Shown here piece after piece: positions 56,479-64,000 of a stretch of 64,000 nt of DNA (the first letter of the stretch is position 1; every line of letters begins with the position of its first letter). Both the position numbers and the translations under genes were made by a program. Under the pieces are notes generated by a model, which made no database searches, was not told where the DNA came from, and was given only the letters and a program-made list of their open reading frames with translations. The DNA is from Jiangella muralis. Its GTDB lineage: Bacteria > Actinomycetota > Actinomycetes > Jiangellales > Jiangellaceae. The stretch lies in NCBI RefSeq assembly GCF_001270745.1, contig NZ_KQ434759.1, forward strand, positions 62,001 through 126,000, given 5' to 3'.

Positions 56479-58745
56479 CGAACCTCGGACAGGCGGAACC
56501 AGTCGAAGGTCGCGACGGTCGCGGGCGTGGCGCCGCCGCCGGCGTACACGCCGATCTGCGGCGAGGTGTCCGCCGGCAGCGTCCACGTCGCGCCCCACCG
56601 CCAGGTCTCGCCGTCGCGCGACGACGCCGACCGGTACTGGTGCTCGCCGGTCTCCGGGTCGGTGGTGTGGTGAAGGCGTAGCCACATGGTCGACGCCACC
56701 GGACCGCCGAGGTGGGCGCCCCAGCGCAGCGCGCCGTTCTCCTTCAGCTCCTTGCCGAACTCGACCTGCCGGGTGCCCCAGATCGCGACGTCGCCGAGGC
56801 GCAGCAAGCTGTCGTCGTCGACCCGGACGATCAGCCCGGCCTGCTGGTAGTTGCGGATGGTGCCGGAGCCGAGGTCGAGGTGCAGCTTCGTCTCGGCGAT
56901 CCAGTCGCCCTCCGGCGGCGTGCGCAGCAGCAGCGGCCCGGTGTTGCCGGCGCCGACGACGTCGACGGAGGCCAGCGGCCAGGTCAGCGCGCCGTCGCCC
57001 GCGGTCACCGTCGACGACGGCCGGACCCACTCCCAGCCCGCGCCGAGCGCCGGGTCGTCGAACTGCTCGTCGACCAGGACGTCGCCCGCCTCGGGCTCGT
57101 CCACCCGCTTGGTCACGGGGTCATGCGCCGCGACGACGGTGAGGTTGTCGACCTGCGCCTCGCCACCGGACGCGGCCAGCGTGACGGGGCGCGGCTTGGC
57201 CGCGCCGCGGGGCAGGTCGACGGCGACCTCGGCGTCGGCGTCGCCGAGCCGGCTCTCCGCCAGCCGGGCCACGGCCCGCCCGTCGCGGACCTCGACCGAC
57301 AGCGCCGTCCACTCGTCGCCGTCGTAGCGCGACGGCAGCGGCGCGGAGTCGGACTCGACGCTGCGGCCCTGTGTGGACGTGACGGTCAGCGTCCGATCAG
57401 CGGCGTCGACGGTGACCGTGACGCCGTTGCGCCCGGACCGCGCGACCCCGACCGTGACGTCGCCGGACACCCGCACGTCCGCCTCGACCCGCACGTCCTT
57501 CGGCGCGCTCCGCGCCGTCCGCGCCTCGCCGGACAGCACCGCGACGTCGCCGCCGTCGCCGGTCGCGTCGGTGCCGGCCGTCCAGTCGCCGACCAGCGCC
57601 GCGTTCGAGGCCGGCGCCCCGCTCGCGATCCCGAGCGAACTGGCTGTGACGGGGGCGGGCTGCGGCGTGTCGGACGGGCCCGCGCCGGCCCGCGCGACCG
57701 GCCAGCCGTCGATCCAGTCCAGCCGGTCGACGAGGGTCGGACGCTCGTTGATGCCGCCGGGCGCGTCCAGCCAGGCGTCGTTCCGGTCGATCGCGTGGTA
57801 GACGATCTGGTCCTGCCCGGACACGTCGGTGACGATCGTGTGGTGGCCGACGCCGATCCAGCGGTTGCCGTTCTGCGCCAGCACCTGGGTGCCGCCGACT
57901 CGCGAGTCCAGCATCGAGACGCCCTCGTGGTCGACGAACGGGCCGAGCGGGCTCTTCGAGCGTCCGGCGTAGACGCTGTACCCGGTGACCGGGCCCGCGC
58001 AGCAGTTCGCCGACGACGCCGTCAGGTAGTACCAGCCGTCCCGCTCGACCACGAACGAGCCCTCGTACCGGTCGCCGACGCTCACCTGGGTGGGCGAGCC
58101 GACGGCGCGCATCCCGGTCTCGTCCAGCTCGGTCACCCACAGGCCGCCGTGGAAGCCGCCGAAGTACAGGTACCGCTTGCCGTCCGACGCCGAGAGCAGC
58201 GCCGGGTCGATGGTGTTGAAGTAGTTGCCGTCGCCGGTCGGCCGCGGCGCCACCACGGGCCCGCCCGAGTCGGTCCACGGCCCGGCCGGCGTCGGCGCCG
58301 TCGCGGCCCCGATGGCGTAGTTCCACTGGCCGGGCTCGGCGACGGTGTCGGTGACGGTGTAGTACATGACGTACTGGCCGTCGACGTAGCGGATGTCCGG
58401 CGCCCAGTAGAACGAGGTGCTGGTGCTCCAGGCCGGCCGGTCCGCCTCCTCGAACACCGTGCCGAGGTACTCCCAGTCGGCGAAGTCGCGGGAGCGGGCG
58501 ATGTGCATGAGCCCGAACTCGCTCGGCGCCTCGTGCAGCGGGTCGCTGGTCGCGTACAGGTACCACCAGCCGTCCTTGCCGCGGATCACGGCCGGGTCGG
58601 CGTAGGTGTCGGAGAATTCGCTCGAGATCGGGTTCTGGGTGACGGGGTCAGCTGCGGGCTCGGCGGTGGCGGCCGCAGCCGTGGCCGGCAGCGCCAGCAC
58701 GACGGCGGCGATGCCGGCGAGGAACGTACGACGCACGGGGATCAT
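56475..58745 (-). CDS. Secreted multidomain GH43 arabinosidase/xylosidase
   Basis: This 756-residue secreted enzyme has a signal peptide (RRTFLAGIAAVVLALPATAA). A GH43 propeller spans about 40-340, with base Asp in FSDTYADPAVIRGKDGWWYL, middle Asp in NTIDPALLSASDG and acid Glu in YEGSFVVERDGWYYLTASS. A middle beta domain (about 380-560) and a C-terminal jelly-roll region (VDEQFDDPALGAGWEWVRPS to IGVYAGGGATPATVATFDWF) resembling DUF1349/concanavalin-type modules follow. It probably releases arabinose side chains or oligomers outside the cell for the ABC importer encoded upstream. It is coupled to the permease gene by ATGA. Confidence 0.92.
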   Translation of the reverse strand: MIPVRRTFLAGIAAVVLALPATAAAATAEPAADPVTQNPISSEFSDTYADPAVIRGKDGWWYLYATSDPLHEAPSEFGLMHIARSRDFADWEYLGTVFEEADRPAWSTSTSFYWAPDIRYVDGQYVMYYTVTDTVAEPGQWNYAIGAATAPTPAGPWTDSGGPVVAPRPTGDGNYFNTIDPALLSASDGKRYLYFGGFHGGLWVTELDETGMRAVGSPTQVSVGDRYEGSFVVERDGWYYLTASSANCCAGPVTGYSVYAGRSKSPLGPFVDHEGVSMLDSRVGGTQVLAQNGNRWIGVGHHTIVTDVSGQDQIVYHAIDRNDAWLDAPGGINERPTLVDRLDWIDGWPVARAGAGPSDTPQPAPVTASSLGIASGAPASNAALVGDWTAGTDATGDGGDVAVLSGEARTARSAPKDVRVEADVRVSGDVTVGVARSGRNGVTVTVDAADRTLTVTSTQGRSVESDSAPLPSRYDGDEWTALSVEVRDGRAVARLAESRLGDADAEVAVDLPRGAAKPRPVTLAASGGEAQVDNLTVVAAHDPVTKRVDEPEAGDVLVDEQFDDPALGAGWEWVRPSSTVTAGDGALTWPLASVDVVGAGNTGPLLLRTPPEGDWIAETKLHLDLGSGTIRNYQQAGLIVRVDDDSLLRLGDVAIWGTRQVEFGKELKENGALRWGAHLGGPVASTMWLRLHHTTDPETGEHQYRSASSRDGETWRWGATWTLPADTSPQIGVYAGGGATPATVATFDWFRLSEVR

Positions 58746-59623
58746 CCCTTCAGTCCGCTGCGCGAGACGCCTTCGATGACGTAGCGCTGCGTGAACAGGA
58801 ACAGGATCAGGACGGGAACGCTGGCGACGAACGCGCCGGCCATGATGACCGGATAGTCCGTGGTGTACGCGCCCTGCAGCAGCTTCAGCCCGGCCGGCAG
58901 CGTGAGCCGCTCCGGGCTGAACAGGACGTAGATCGGCCAGATGAAGTCGTTCCAGTTCGACAGGAACGACAGCACCGCCAGCGTGGCCAGCGCCGGCTTG
59001 GAGTTCGGCAGGACGATGCGGGTGAAGATCTGCCACTGGTTGGCGCCGTCGATCAGCGCCGCCTCCTCCAGCTCGCCGGGCAGCATCGCGAAGAACTGCC
59101 GGAGGAAGAACACTCCGAACGCGCCGGCCGCGCCGGGCACGGTCAGCGCCCAGACGGTGTCCAGCCAGCCCAGCCGGTCGATGATCAGGTAGTTCGGGAT
59201 GAGGAACACGAAACCCGGCACGAACAGCGTCGACACGATCACGACGAACAGCGCGCCGCGGCCGCGGAAGTGCAGCCGGGCCAGCGCGTACGCCGCCGTC
59301 GACGCGACCGTCAGCACCAGCACCATGTGCAGCGTCGCCGCCAGCAGGCTGTTGAGGAACCAGCGCAGCACCGGGTACGCACCGTCCAGCCGCAGCAGCC
59401 CTTCGTACGCGGCGAACGTCGGCGACGACGGGAGCAGCGTCGGCGGGACGGCGGTCGCCTCCGGGTTCGTCTTGATCGACGTCAGGAACATCCAGACGAT
59501 CGGCCCGATGAAGATGACGGTCAGGACCAGCAGGAACAGCCAGAACATGCCCTGACGCAGGTAGGCGCCGGGCGCCGGGCCGGCCGGCCGCGGGCCGGCC
59601 TCCGGGCGCGTCAGGACCGCCAT
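58742..59623 (-). CDS. ABC sugar transporter permease (MalG/AraQ type)
   Basis: This 293-residue inner-membrane permease has six helices (QGMFWLFLLVLTVIFIGPIV at the N-terminus; TLHMVLVLTVASTAAYALAR; ALFVVIVSTLFVPGFVFLIP; and others) and the EAA loop EEAALIDGANQWQIFTRIVL that docks the ATPase. It pairs with the permease at 59611. No ATPase gene is in the window, so a shared MsiK-type ATPase elsewhere probably powers it, as is usual in actinobacteria. The ATG at 59623 follows GAGAGGAGG. Confidence 0.94.
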   Translation of the reverse strand: MAVLTRPEAGPRPAGPAPGAYLRQGMFWLFLLVLTVIFIGPIVWMFLTSIKTNPEATAVPPTLLPSSPTFAAYEGLLRLDGAYPVLRWFLNSLLAATLHMVLVLTVASTAAYALARLHFRGRGALFVVIVSTLFVPGFVFLIPNYLIIDRLGWLDTVWALTVPGAAGAFGVFFLRQFFAMLPGELEEAALIDGANQWQIFTRIVLPNSKPALATLAVLSFLSNWNDFIWPIYVLFSPERLTLPAGLKLLQGAYTTDYPVIMAGAFVASVPVLILFLFTQRYVIEGVSRSGLKG

Positions 59624-60570
59624 CGCGGCCTCCTCTCCCGCATGGCCAGCACCTGGACGATCGAGACGATGCCCAGGAAGACCGCGAGCAGGTAGGACAT
59701 CGCCGCAGCGCTGCCCATCCGGAACGACTCCAAGCCCTCGGTCAGCATCACGATGAGCGCCGTCCGGGTGGAGTCGCCCGGCCCGCCGTTCGTCACCAGC
59801 AGCGCCTGACCGAACATGTTCGCCGAGGCCAGGATCGTGATCGTGACGACGAACAGGTGCACCGTCCGCAGCCCGGGCAGCGTCACGTGCCGGAACACCT
59901 GCCAGGCCGACGCGCCGTCGACCTTGGCCGCGTCGTACAGCTCGCCCGGGATGTCCTGCAGGCCGGCCAGGTAGATGATCGTGTTGAAGCCGAGCGTCCA
60001 CCACACCGTCATCGCGACCAGGCTGATCCACGCCCACGGCTGGGCGGTGATCCACGGCGTCGACGTGCCGAGCAGCCCGTTCACGATGCCGATGTTCGGG
60101 TCGAGGATGAACCGGAACAGCAGGCCGACCACGGCGACGCCCAGCACGTACGGCATGAAGAAGACCGCGCGGAAGAACGTCCGGCCGGGGAACCTCCGGT
60201 TCAGCAGCACCGCCAGCCCGAGCGGGATCGCGACCAGGAACGGCACGCTGGCGACGGTGAAGATCGCCGTCGCGCGCATGCCGTGCCAGAACGCCTCGAA
60301 CACGGCGGACGTCGAGTCGAACAGCGCGGTGTAGTTGTCCAGCCCGACGAACGGGCGGCTCGGCAGCAGGAAGTCCCAGTCGTGCAGGCTCATCCAGATC
60401 CCCAGCACCGCCGGGGCCAGGACGAACGTCGCGAAGATGACCAGGAACGGCGCCATGAACGCGTACGGCGTCCACGGCGCGTGCCGGCGGATGCGGGTGG
60501 GGGAGGACCGGGCGCCGGGCCCGCGCGCGGCGGCGCCGCGCGCGGGTGCGCTGGTCGTGGGGGATGCCAC
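59611..60570 (-). CDS. ABC sugar transporter permease (MalF/AraP type)
   Basis: This 319-residue permease has six helices (YAFMAPFLVIFATFVLAPAV; AIFTVASVPFLVAIPLGLAV; FFMPYVLGVAVVGLLFRFI; WISLVAMTVWWTLGFNTIIY and others) and the EAA motif GELYDAAKVDGASAWQVFRH. Overlap with the second permease gene is 13 bp. It starts at GTG 60570, 4 bp after the binding-protein gene. Together with the gene at 60575 this is a CUT1-type oligosaccharide importer. Confidence 0.94.
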   Translation of the reverse strand: MASPTTSAPARGAAARGPGARSSPTRIRRHAPWTPYAFMAPFLVIFATFVLAPAVLGIWMSLHDWDFLLPSRPFVGLDNYTALFDSTSAVFEAFWHGMRATAIFTVASVPFLVAIPLGLAVLLNRRFPGRTFFRAVFFMPYVLGVAVVGLLFRFILDPNIGIVNGLLGTSTPWITAQPWAWISLVAMTVWWTLGFNTIIYLAGLQDIPGELYDAAKVDGASAWQVFRHVTLPGLRTVHLFVVTITILASANMFGQALLVTNGGPGDSTRTALIVMLTEGLESFRMGSAAAMSYLLAVFLGIVSIVQVLAMRERRPRWRS

Positions 60571-60574
60571 GGGA

Positions 60575-61912
60575 CTACCCGTCGTACCGTTCGCGGTTCT
60601 CTTCCAGCTTCTTCGTGGCCCGGTCGGCCGCCTCGGAGAGCGCCGCCGCCGGCTCCTTCGTCAGCAGGACGGCCTCGTTCAGCGCCTGGTTGAAGTCCGC
60701 GAACACGTCGCCGATGCCCGGAACGGCGGGCGGGAAATGCAGGTAGTCGACCTGCTGCGCCAGCGCGGCCTGCTCCGGCAGCGCCTCGAACTCGGCGGAC
60801 TCGCGCACGGAGTTGCGGGCCGGCACCTGGCCGCCCTCGGCCCACGCGATGGACTGCTGGCTGACCCAGTTGATGAACACCCGCGACGCCGCCAGCTTGT
60901 CCTCGTTGGGCGTGCGCTGGCGCATGATGACGAAGTTGTGCGAGCCGGCCCAGGCCGCGTCGGTGCCGCCGATGTTCGGCAGCGGCGCCACGCCCCACTG
61001 CAGGTCCGGCACCTCCTTGAGGGTGTTGATGTGCCAGATGCCGTTCCAGTTGAACGCCGTCTGGCCGTTCTGCAGCGCGATCGCGTCGGCGTCCTGGCCG
61101 ACGTCCTTGGCGCTCCAGCCGTTGTTGACGGCGTCGACCATCCAGGTCAGGGCCTGCACGCCCGGGTCCTCCGCCCAGGTGACCTCCGTGCCGTCGGCGT
61201 TGAACAGGTCGCCGCCGAACTGCCAGATCAGCGACTGCAGCGTCAGCCCGCCGGTGAACGGGTGCGGCGACATCCAGTGTCCCTGGATCCCGGCCGACGC
61301 CAGCGCCTCCAGCGCCGCCTCGTAGGAGGTGCGGTCCATCGGCGGGTTCTCCGGGTCCAGCCCGGCCGACTCCAGGACCGTCTTGTTGTAGTAGTACCCG
61401 AGCGGGTGCACGTCCAGCGGGATGCCGAAGCGCTGGCCGTCGAACTCGCCGGCCGTCCAGACGGCCTCGGCGAAGTCACCGGCCTCCAGTTCCAGGGCCG
61501 AGGCGACGTCGTCGAGCGGGACGATGACGTTGCGGGCGGCGTTCGTGGACAGCGAGTCGATGTGCATGATGCCGACGTCCGGGCCGTTGCCGGACTGCAC
61601 CGCCGTCGGGACTTTCTGGTAGTAGTCGGCCCACTCCGACACCGTCATCGTCACCGCGATGTTCGGGTGCTCGGAGTTGAACGTGTCGACCAGCTCCTGC
61701 ATGAACGGGCCGTCACCGCCGGTGAAGCCGTTCCAGAACGCCAGCTCGACGTTGGGGCCGTCGTAGCCGCTGGCACCGCCGTCGCCCTCGGCCGGTTCGG
61801 CGCCGGGGGACTCCGAGCCGCCGCCGCAGGCACTGAGCGCGACGCCGGCGCCGATCATGCCGGTCGCGGTGAGGAAGCGTCGTCGGGTGAGCGCGTTCAT
61901 TCGTGTGGTCAC
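60575..61912 (-). CDS. Sugar ABC transporter substrate-binding lipoprotein
   Basis: This 445-residue binding protein has a twin-arginine-like leader LTRRRFLTATGMIGAGVALS and lipobox LSACGGGS, then a family 1 periplasmic-binding fold (VELAFWNGFTGGDGPFMQEL; GIPLDVHPLGYYYNKTVLES; AWAGSHNFVIMRQRTPNEDK). Many Trp/Tyr residues suggest oligosaccharide stacking. GTG 61912 with AAGGAG upstream is the start. Between GH51 and the permeases, it most likely binds arabino-oligosaccharides. Confidence 0.94.
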   Translation of the reverse strand: MTTRMNALTRRRFLTATGMIGAGVALSACGGGSESPGAEPAEGDGGASGYDGPNVELAFWNGFTGGDGPFMQELVDTFNSEHPNIAVTMTVSEWADYYQKVPTAVQSGNGPDVGIMHIDSLSTNAARNVIVPLDDVASALELEAGDFAEAVWTAGEFDGQRFGIPLDVHPLGYYYNKTVLESAGLDPENPPMDRTSYEAALEALASAGIQGHWMSPHPFTGGLTLQSLIWQFGGDLFNADGTEVTWAEDPGVQALTWMVDAVNNGWSAKDVGQDADAIALQNGQTAFNWNGIWHINTLKEVPDLQWGVAPLPNIGGTDAAWAGSHNFVIMRQRTPNEDKLAASRVFINWVSQQSIAWAEGGQVPARNSVRESAEFEALPEQAALAQQVDYLHFPPAVPGIGDVFADFNQALNEAVLLTKEPAAALSEAADRATKKLEENRERYDG

Positions 61913-61938
61913 AGCTGCTCCTTCGCAGACGTGCCGGG

Positions 61939-63447
61939 TCAGTGGCCCAGGCGGATGAGGTGCCAGGACGACGGCGGCAGGATCGCGGTGAGCGTCTGGT
62001 CGCCGTCGATGACGGTGCCGGCGACCGGACGCGGGACGACCCGGTCCGGGTGCTCGGCGGAGTTCGTGGCCGACGGGTCGTCGTCGGCGAGCGTCAGGTG
62101 CTCCAGCAGCCGCCGCTCACCGAACGCGCGCAGCGGGACGGTGAGCCGGGCCGGCTCCGTGCGGTTCCGGTTCGTGGCCAGCAGAGTGAGCGCGCCGGTC
62201 TCCGGGTCCTGGACCGCGGTCACCCGGGTGGCGGGGACGTCGCCGTAGCGCTGCGTCGGGAGCTGCGCCGTCCGCACCGCCGTGCGCAGCACCGTCCCGC
62301 GGGCGTGCCGGGCGGTCAGCGCGAACGGGTGGAAGATGGTCTGCCGCCAGGCCGCGCCTCCGGGTCGCGTGAGGATCGGCGCGATCACGTTCACCAGCTG
62401 TGCCTGGCAGGCGATCGCGACCCGGTCGCTGTGGTCCAGCAGCGCCATCAGCAGGTCGCCGACCACGACCGCGTCCGTGACGTCGTACACGTCCTCGATC
62501 AGGGCGCCGTTCTCGGTCTGCTCGAGGGTGTCCTGCCCGGCGAACCGGTGCTGGTACCAGACGTTCCACTCGTCGAACGAGACGGTCAGCCGTTTGCTGC
62601 TGCGCCGGACCGCGCCGACGTGGTCCGCGGTGGCGGTGATCGCCGTGATCATCCGGCGCATGTCCTCCGAGGACGCCAGGAAGCTGTCGACGTCGCCGCC
62701 GGCCGGTTCGTAGTAGGCGTGCAGCGAGATGTGGTCGACCAGGTCGTAGGTGTGCTCCAGGACGGTGCGTTCCCAGCTGCCGAACGTCGGCATGCCGCTG
62801 TTGGAGCTGCCGCAGGCGACGAGTTCCAGGTTCGGGTCCGCCCGGCGCATCGCGCGCGCCGTCTCCGCGGCCAGTCGCCCGTACTCGTCGGCCGTCTTGT
62901 GCCCGATCTGCCACGGGCCGTCCAGCTCGTTGCCCAGGCACCACGTGCCGACGGCGTGCGGGTCCTTGTGCCCGTTCGCGACCCGGCGGTCGGCGGTGCT
63001 GGTGCTGCCGGGCGCGAAGTTGGTGTATTCGAGCAGGTCGACGGCGGCGTCGACGCCGCGGGTGCCCAGGTTCACCGCCATGATCGGGTCGACGCCGACA
63101 CCGCGGGCCCACCGGCAGAACTCGTCCGTCCCGACGGTGTTCGGCTCGAGCGACCGCCAGGCCAGGTCGAGGCGGCGCGGGCGGTCCGCCACCGGCCCGA
63201 CCCCGTCCTCCCAGCGGTAGCCGGAGACGAAGTTGCCGCCCGGGTAGCGGACGGTCGTGACGCCCAGCTCCCGCACCAGGTCGGCGACGTCCTGCCGGAA
63301 CCCGTGCTCGTCGGCGGTCGGGTGGTCGGGCTCGAAGATGCCGCCGTAGACGCACCGTCCCATGTGCTCGACGAACGACCCGTACAACCTCGGGTCGACG
63401 GCGCCCACGGTGAATGCCGGATCCAGTCCGACCTCGACGTCGTACAA
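61939..63447 (-). CDS. GH51 alpha-L-arabinofuranosidase (intracellular)
   Basis: This 502-residue enzyme without a signal peptide removes arabinofuranose from imported oligosaccharides. The catalytic acid/base is in WCLGNELDGPWQIGHKTADE and the nucleophile in LTVSFDEWNVWYQHRFAGQD. The N-terminus VDPRLYGSFVEHMGRCVYGG and TVRYPGGNFVSGYRWEDG are family hallmarks. The start is a TTG (63447) 6 bp after GGGAGG. It is the first gene of the operon, which then encodes the importer and two extracellular GH43 enzymes. Confidence 0.96.
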   Translation of the reverse strand: MYDVEVGLDPAFTVGAVDPRLYGSFVEHMGRCVYGGIFEPDHPTADEHGFRQDVADLVRELGVTTVRYPGGNFVSGYRWEDGVGPVADRPRRLDLAWRSLEPNTVGTDEFCRWARGVGVDPIMAVNLGTRGVDAAVDLLEYTNFAPGSTSTADRRVANGHKDPHAVGTWCLGNELDGPWQIGHKTADEYGRLAAETARAMRRADPNLELVACGSSNSGMPTFGSWERTVLEHTYDLVDHISLHAYYEPAGGDVDSFLASSEDMRRMITAITATADHVGAVRRSSKRLTVSFDEWNVWYQHRFAGQDTLEQTENGALIEDVYDVTDAVVVGDLLMALLDHSDRVAIACQAQLVNVIAPILTRPGGAAWRQTIFHPFALTARHARGTVLRTAVRTAQLPTQRYGDVPATRVTAVQDPETGALTLLATNRNRTEPARLTVPLRAFGERRLLEHLTLADDDPSATNSAEHPDRVVPRPVAGTVIDGDQTLTAILPPSSWHLIRLGH

Positions 63448-63504
63448 GAGTGCCTCCCGTGCCTTCCGCAGCGACTCGGTGGTGCGAGAAATCCTGGCAT
63501 TGCC

Positions 63505-63549
63505 GTTTACAACGGATAACCTTGCGGACAGTTTTACAACGGATAACCT
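63505..63549. promoter_or_regulatory. Duplicated 17-bp sites in the arabinose operon/LacI intergenic region
   Basis: TTTACAACGGATAACCT occurs exactly at 63506-63522 and 63533-63549, 27 bp apart. Each contains a loose dyad TTA-n7-TAA. The sites are 58-102 bp upstream of the GH51 start and 139-182 bp upstream of the LacI start. They are the best candidates for operators of the adjacent LacI repressor, acting on both genes. Binding is inferred. Confidence 0.65.
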
Positions 63550-63687
63550 GGGTTTGGGAAGAGAGGGTGGCGAGTTGGTCCGGTCCGGTCTCCGGGCCGG
63601 AAAAGCGGTCGGCCGGGGACCGGGCGATCCCTAGACTCGGTCAGACACACGGTCAGATCGTCCTGGGCAGGCGAGAGGGGCAGGCAG

Positions 63688-64000
63688 GTGGGCACGCGGC
63701 TGAAGGACGTGGCGGACCTCGCCGGCGTGTCGTTCAAGACCGTCTCCAACGTCATCAACAACCACCCGAACGTCACCGAGAAGACCCGCCAGAAGGTGCT
63801 CGCCGCCATCGCCGAGCTGCGCTACCGGCCGAACGTGTCGGCGCGCAGCCTGCGGCACGGACGGTCGGGGTTCCTCGCCATCGCGCTGCCGGAGCTGACG
63901 TCGCCGTACTTCGCGGCGCTGGCGTCCGAGCTGGGCGCCGTCGCGAAGCGGCAGAGCCTGACGGTGCTGATCGAGGAGACGTTCGGTGAGGCCGAGCGCG
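63688..64000 (+). CDS. LacI-family transcriptional regulator (5' part; cut by window edge)
   Basis: The first 104 residues of a LacI repressor. The helix-turn-helix and hinge are complete: TRLKDVADLAGVSFKTVSNV, NHPNVTEKTRQKVLAAIAEL and YRPNVSARSLRHGRSGF, followed by the start of the periplasmic-binding-like core (IALPELTSPYFAALASELGA). GTG 63688 follows GAGAGGGG. It is divergent from the arabinose-polysaccharide operon and is its presumed repressor, released by an arabinose-containing sugar. Confidence 0.94.
   Translation, partial: MGTRLKDVADLAGVSFKTVSNVINNHPNVTEKTRQKVLAAIAELRYRPNVSARSLRHGRSGFLAIALPELTSPYFAALASELGAVAKRQSLTVLIEETFGEAER

Overview
The window is high-GC (about 72%) actinobacterial chromosome. 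The codon bias is extreme, GTG and TTG starts are common, and genes overlap as ATGA, GTGA or TGATG. The block pncB, clpS, DUF2017, mec, cysO, cysM, murI, Rv1339-like hydrolase, rph, rdgB follows the order known from Mycobacterium and relatives. A Jiangella-like or Nocardioides-like genus is plausible, but this is an inference. No rRNA, tRNA, prophage or CRISPR was seen.

Layout. 0-2.3 kb: dhaK-dhaL on the minus strand (cut by the left edge) and a divergent IclR regulator. 2.3-4.8 kb: two paralogous single-pass membrane proteins, one with a long disordered cytoplasmic part carrying GRRSRSGRID repeats. 4.9-20.6 kb: tyrosine/homogentisate catabolism (hppD with an Lrp regulator; fumarylacetoacetase plus an uncharacterised partner; hmgA), interrupted by a STAND ATPase, an accessory SecA, a secreted M1 peptidase, an ArsR/CDF zinc module and a nuclease-bearing palindromic element. 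20.7-28.7 kb: a lipoprotein and a three-gene cassette of two giant NHL-repeat surface proteins around a small membrane protein. 28.7-29.5 kb: a gene-free stretch full of hairpins. 29.5-34.1 kb: an ABC-2 exporter divergent from a NarL-type two-component pair and a HAD phosphatase. 34.2-43.2 kb: small enzymes, then the conserved pncB-to-murI block. 43.2-51.3 kb: an accessory stretch between the Rv1339-like gene and rph, with a PIG-L deacetylase, class E sortase, PIN/HTH toxin-antitoxin pair, a fused GAF-kinase-REC-LuxR regulator and an aldolase/HAD/dhaL/dhaK operon. 51.3-54.3 kb: rph, rdgB and a membrane molybdopterin enzyme. 55.5-64 kb: an L-arabinose polysaccharide utilisation operon (GH51, ABC sugar importer, two GH43) with a divergent LacI regulator cut by the right edge.

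The most unusual feature is a family of palindromic elements. Two genes for AbiEi-like winged-helix proteins with a DUF559 (Vsr-like) nuclease domain each sit inside a pair of 44-bp terminal inverted repeats that are themselves palindromic. In both, the repeats match at 39 of 44 positions, a DnaA-box-like TTGTCCACA lies just inside the left repeat, and the gene's stop codon lies in or at the edge of the right repeat. Two solitary 56-bp palindromes elsewhere share the first 13 bases (CCATGATCATCAA) and the 17-bp arm length with the first nuclease element. All copies lie at gene 3' ends, and several supply a neighbour's stop codon. This resembles the REP/RAYT relationship, but with an unrelated nuclease. 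The mobility interpretation is an inference.
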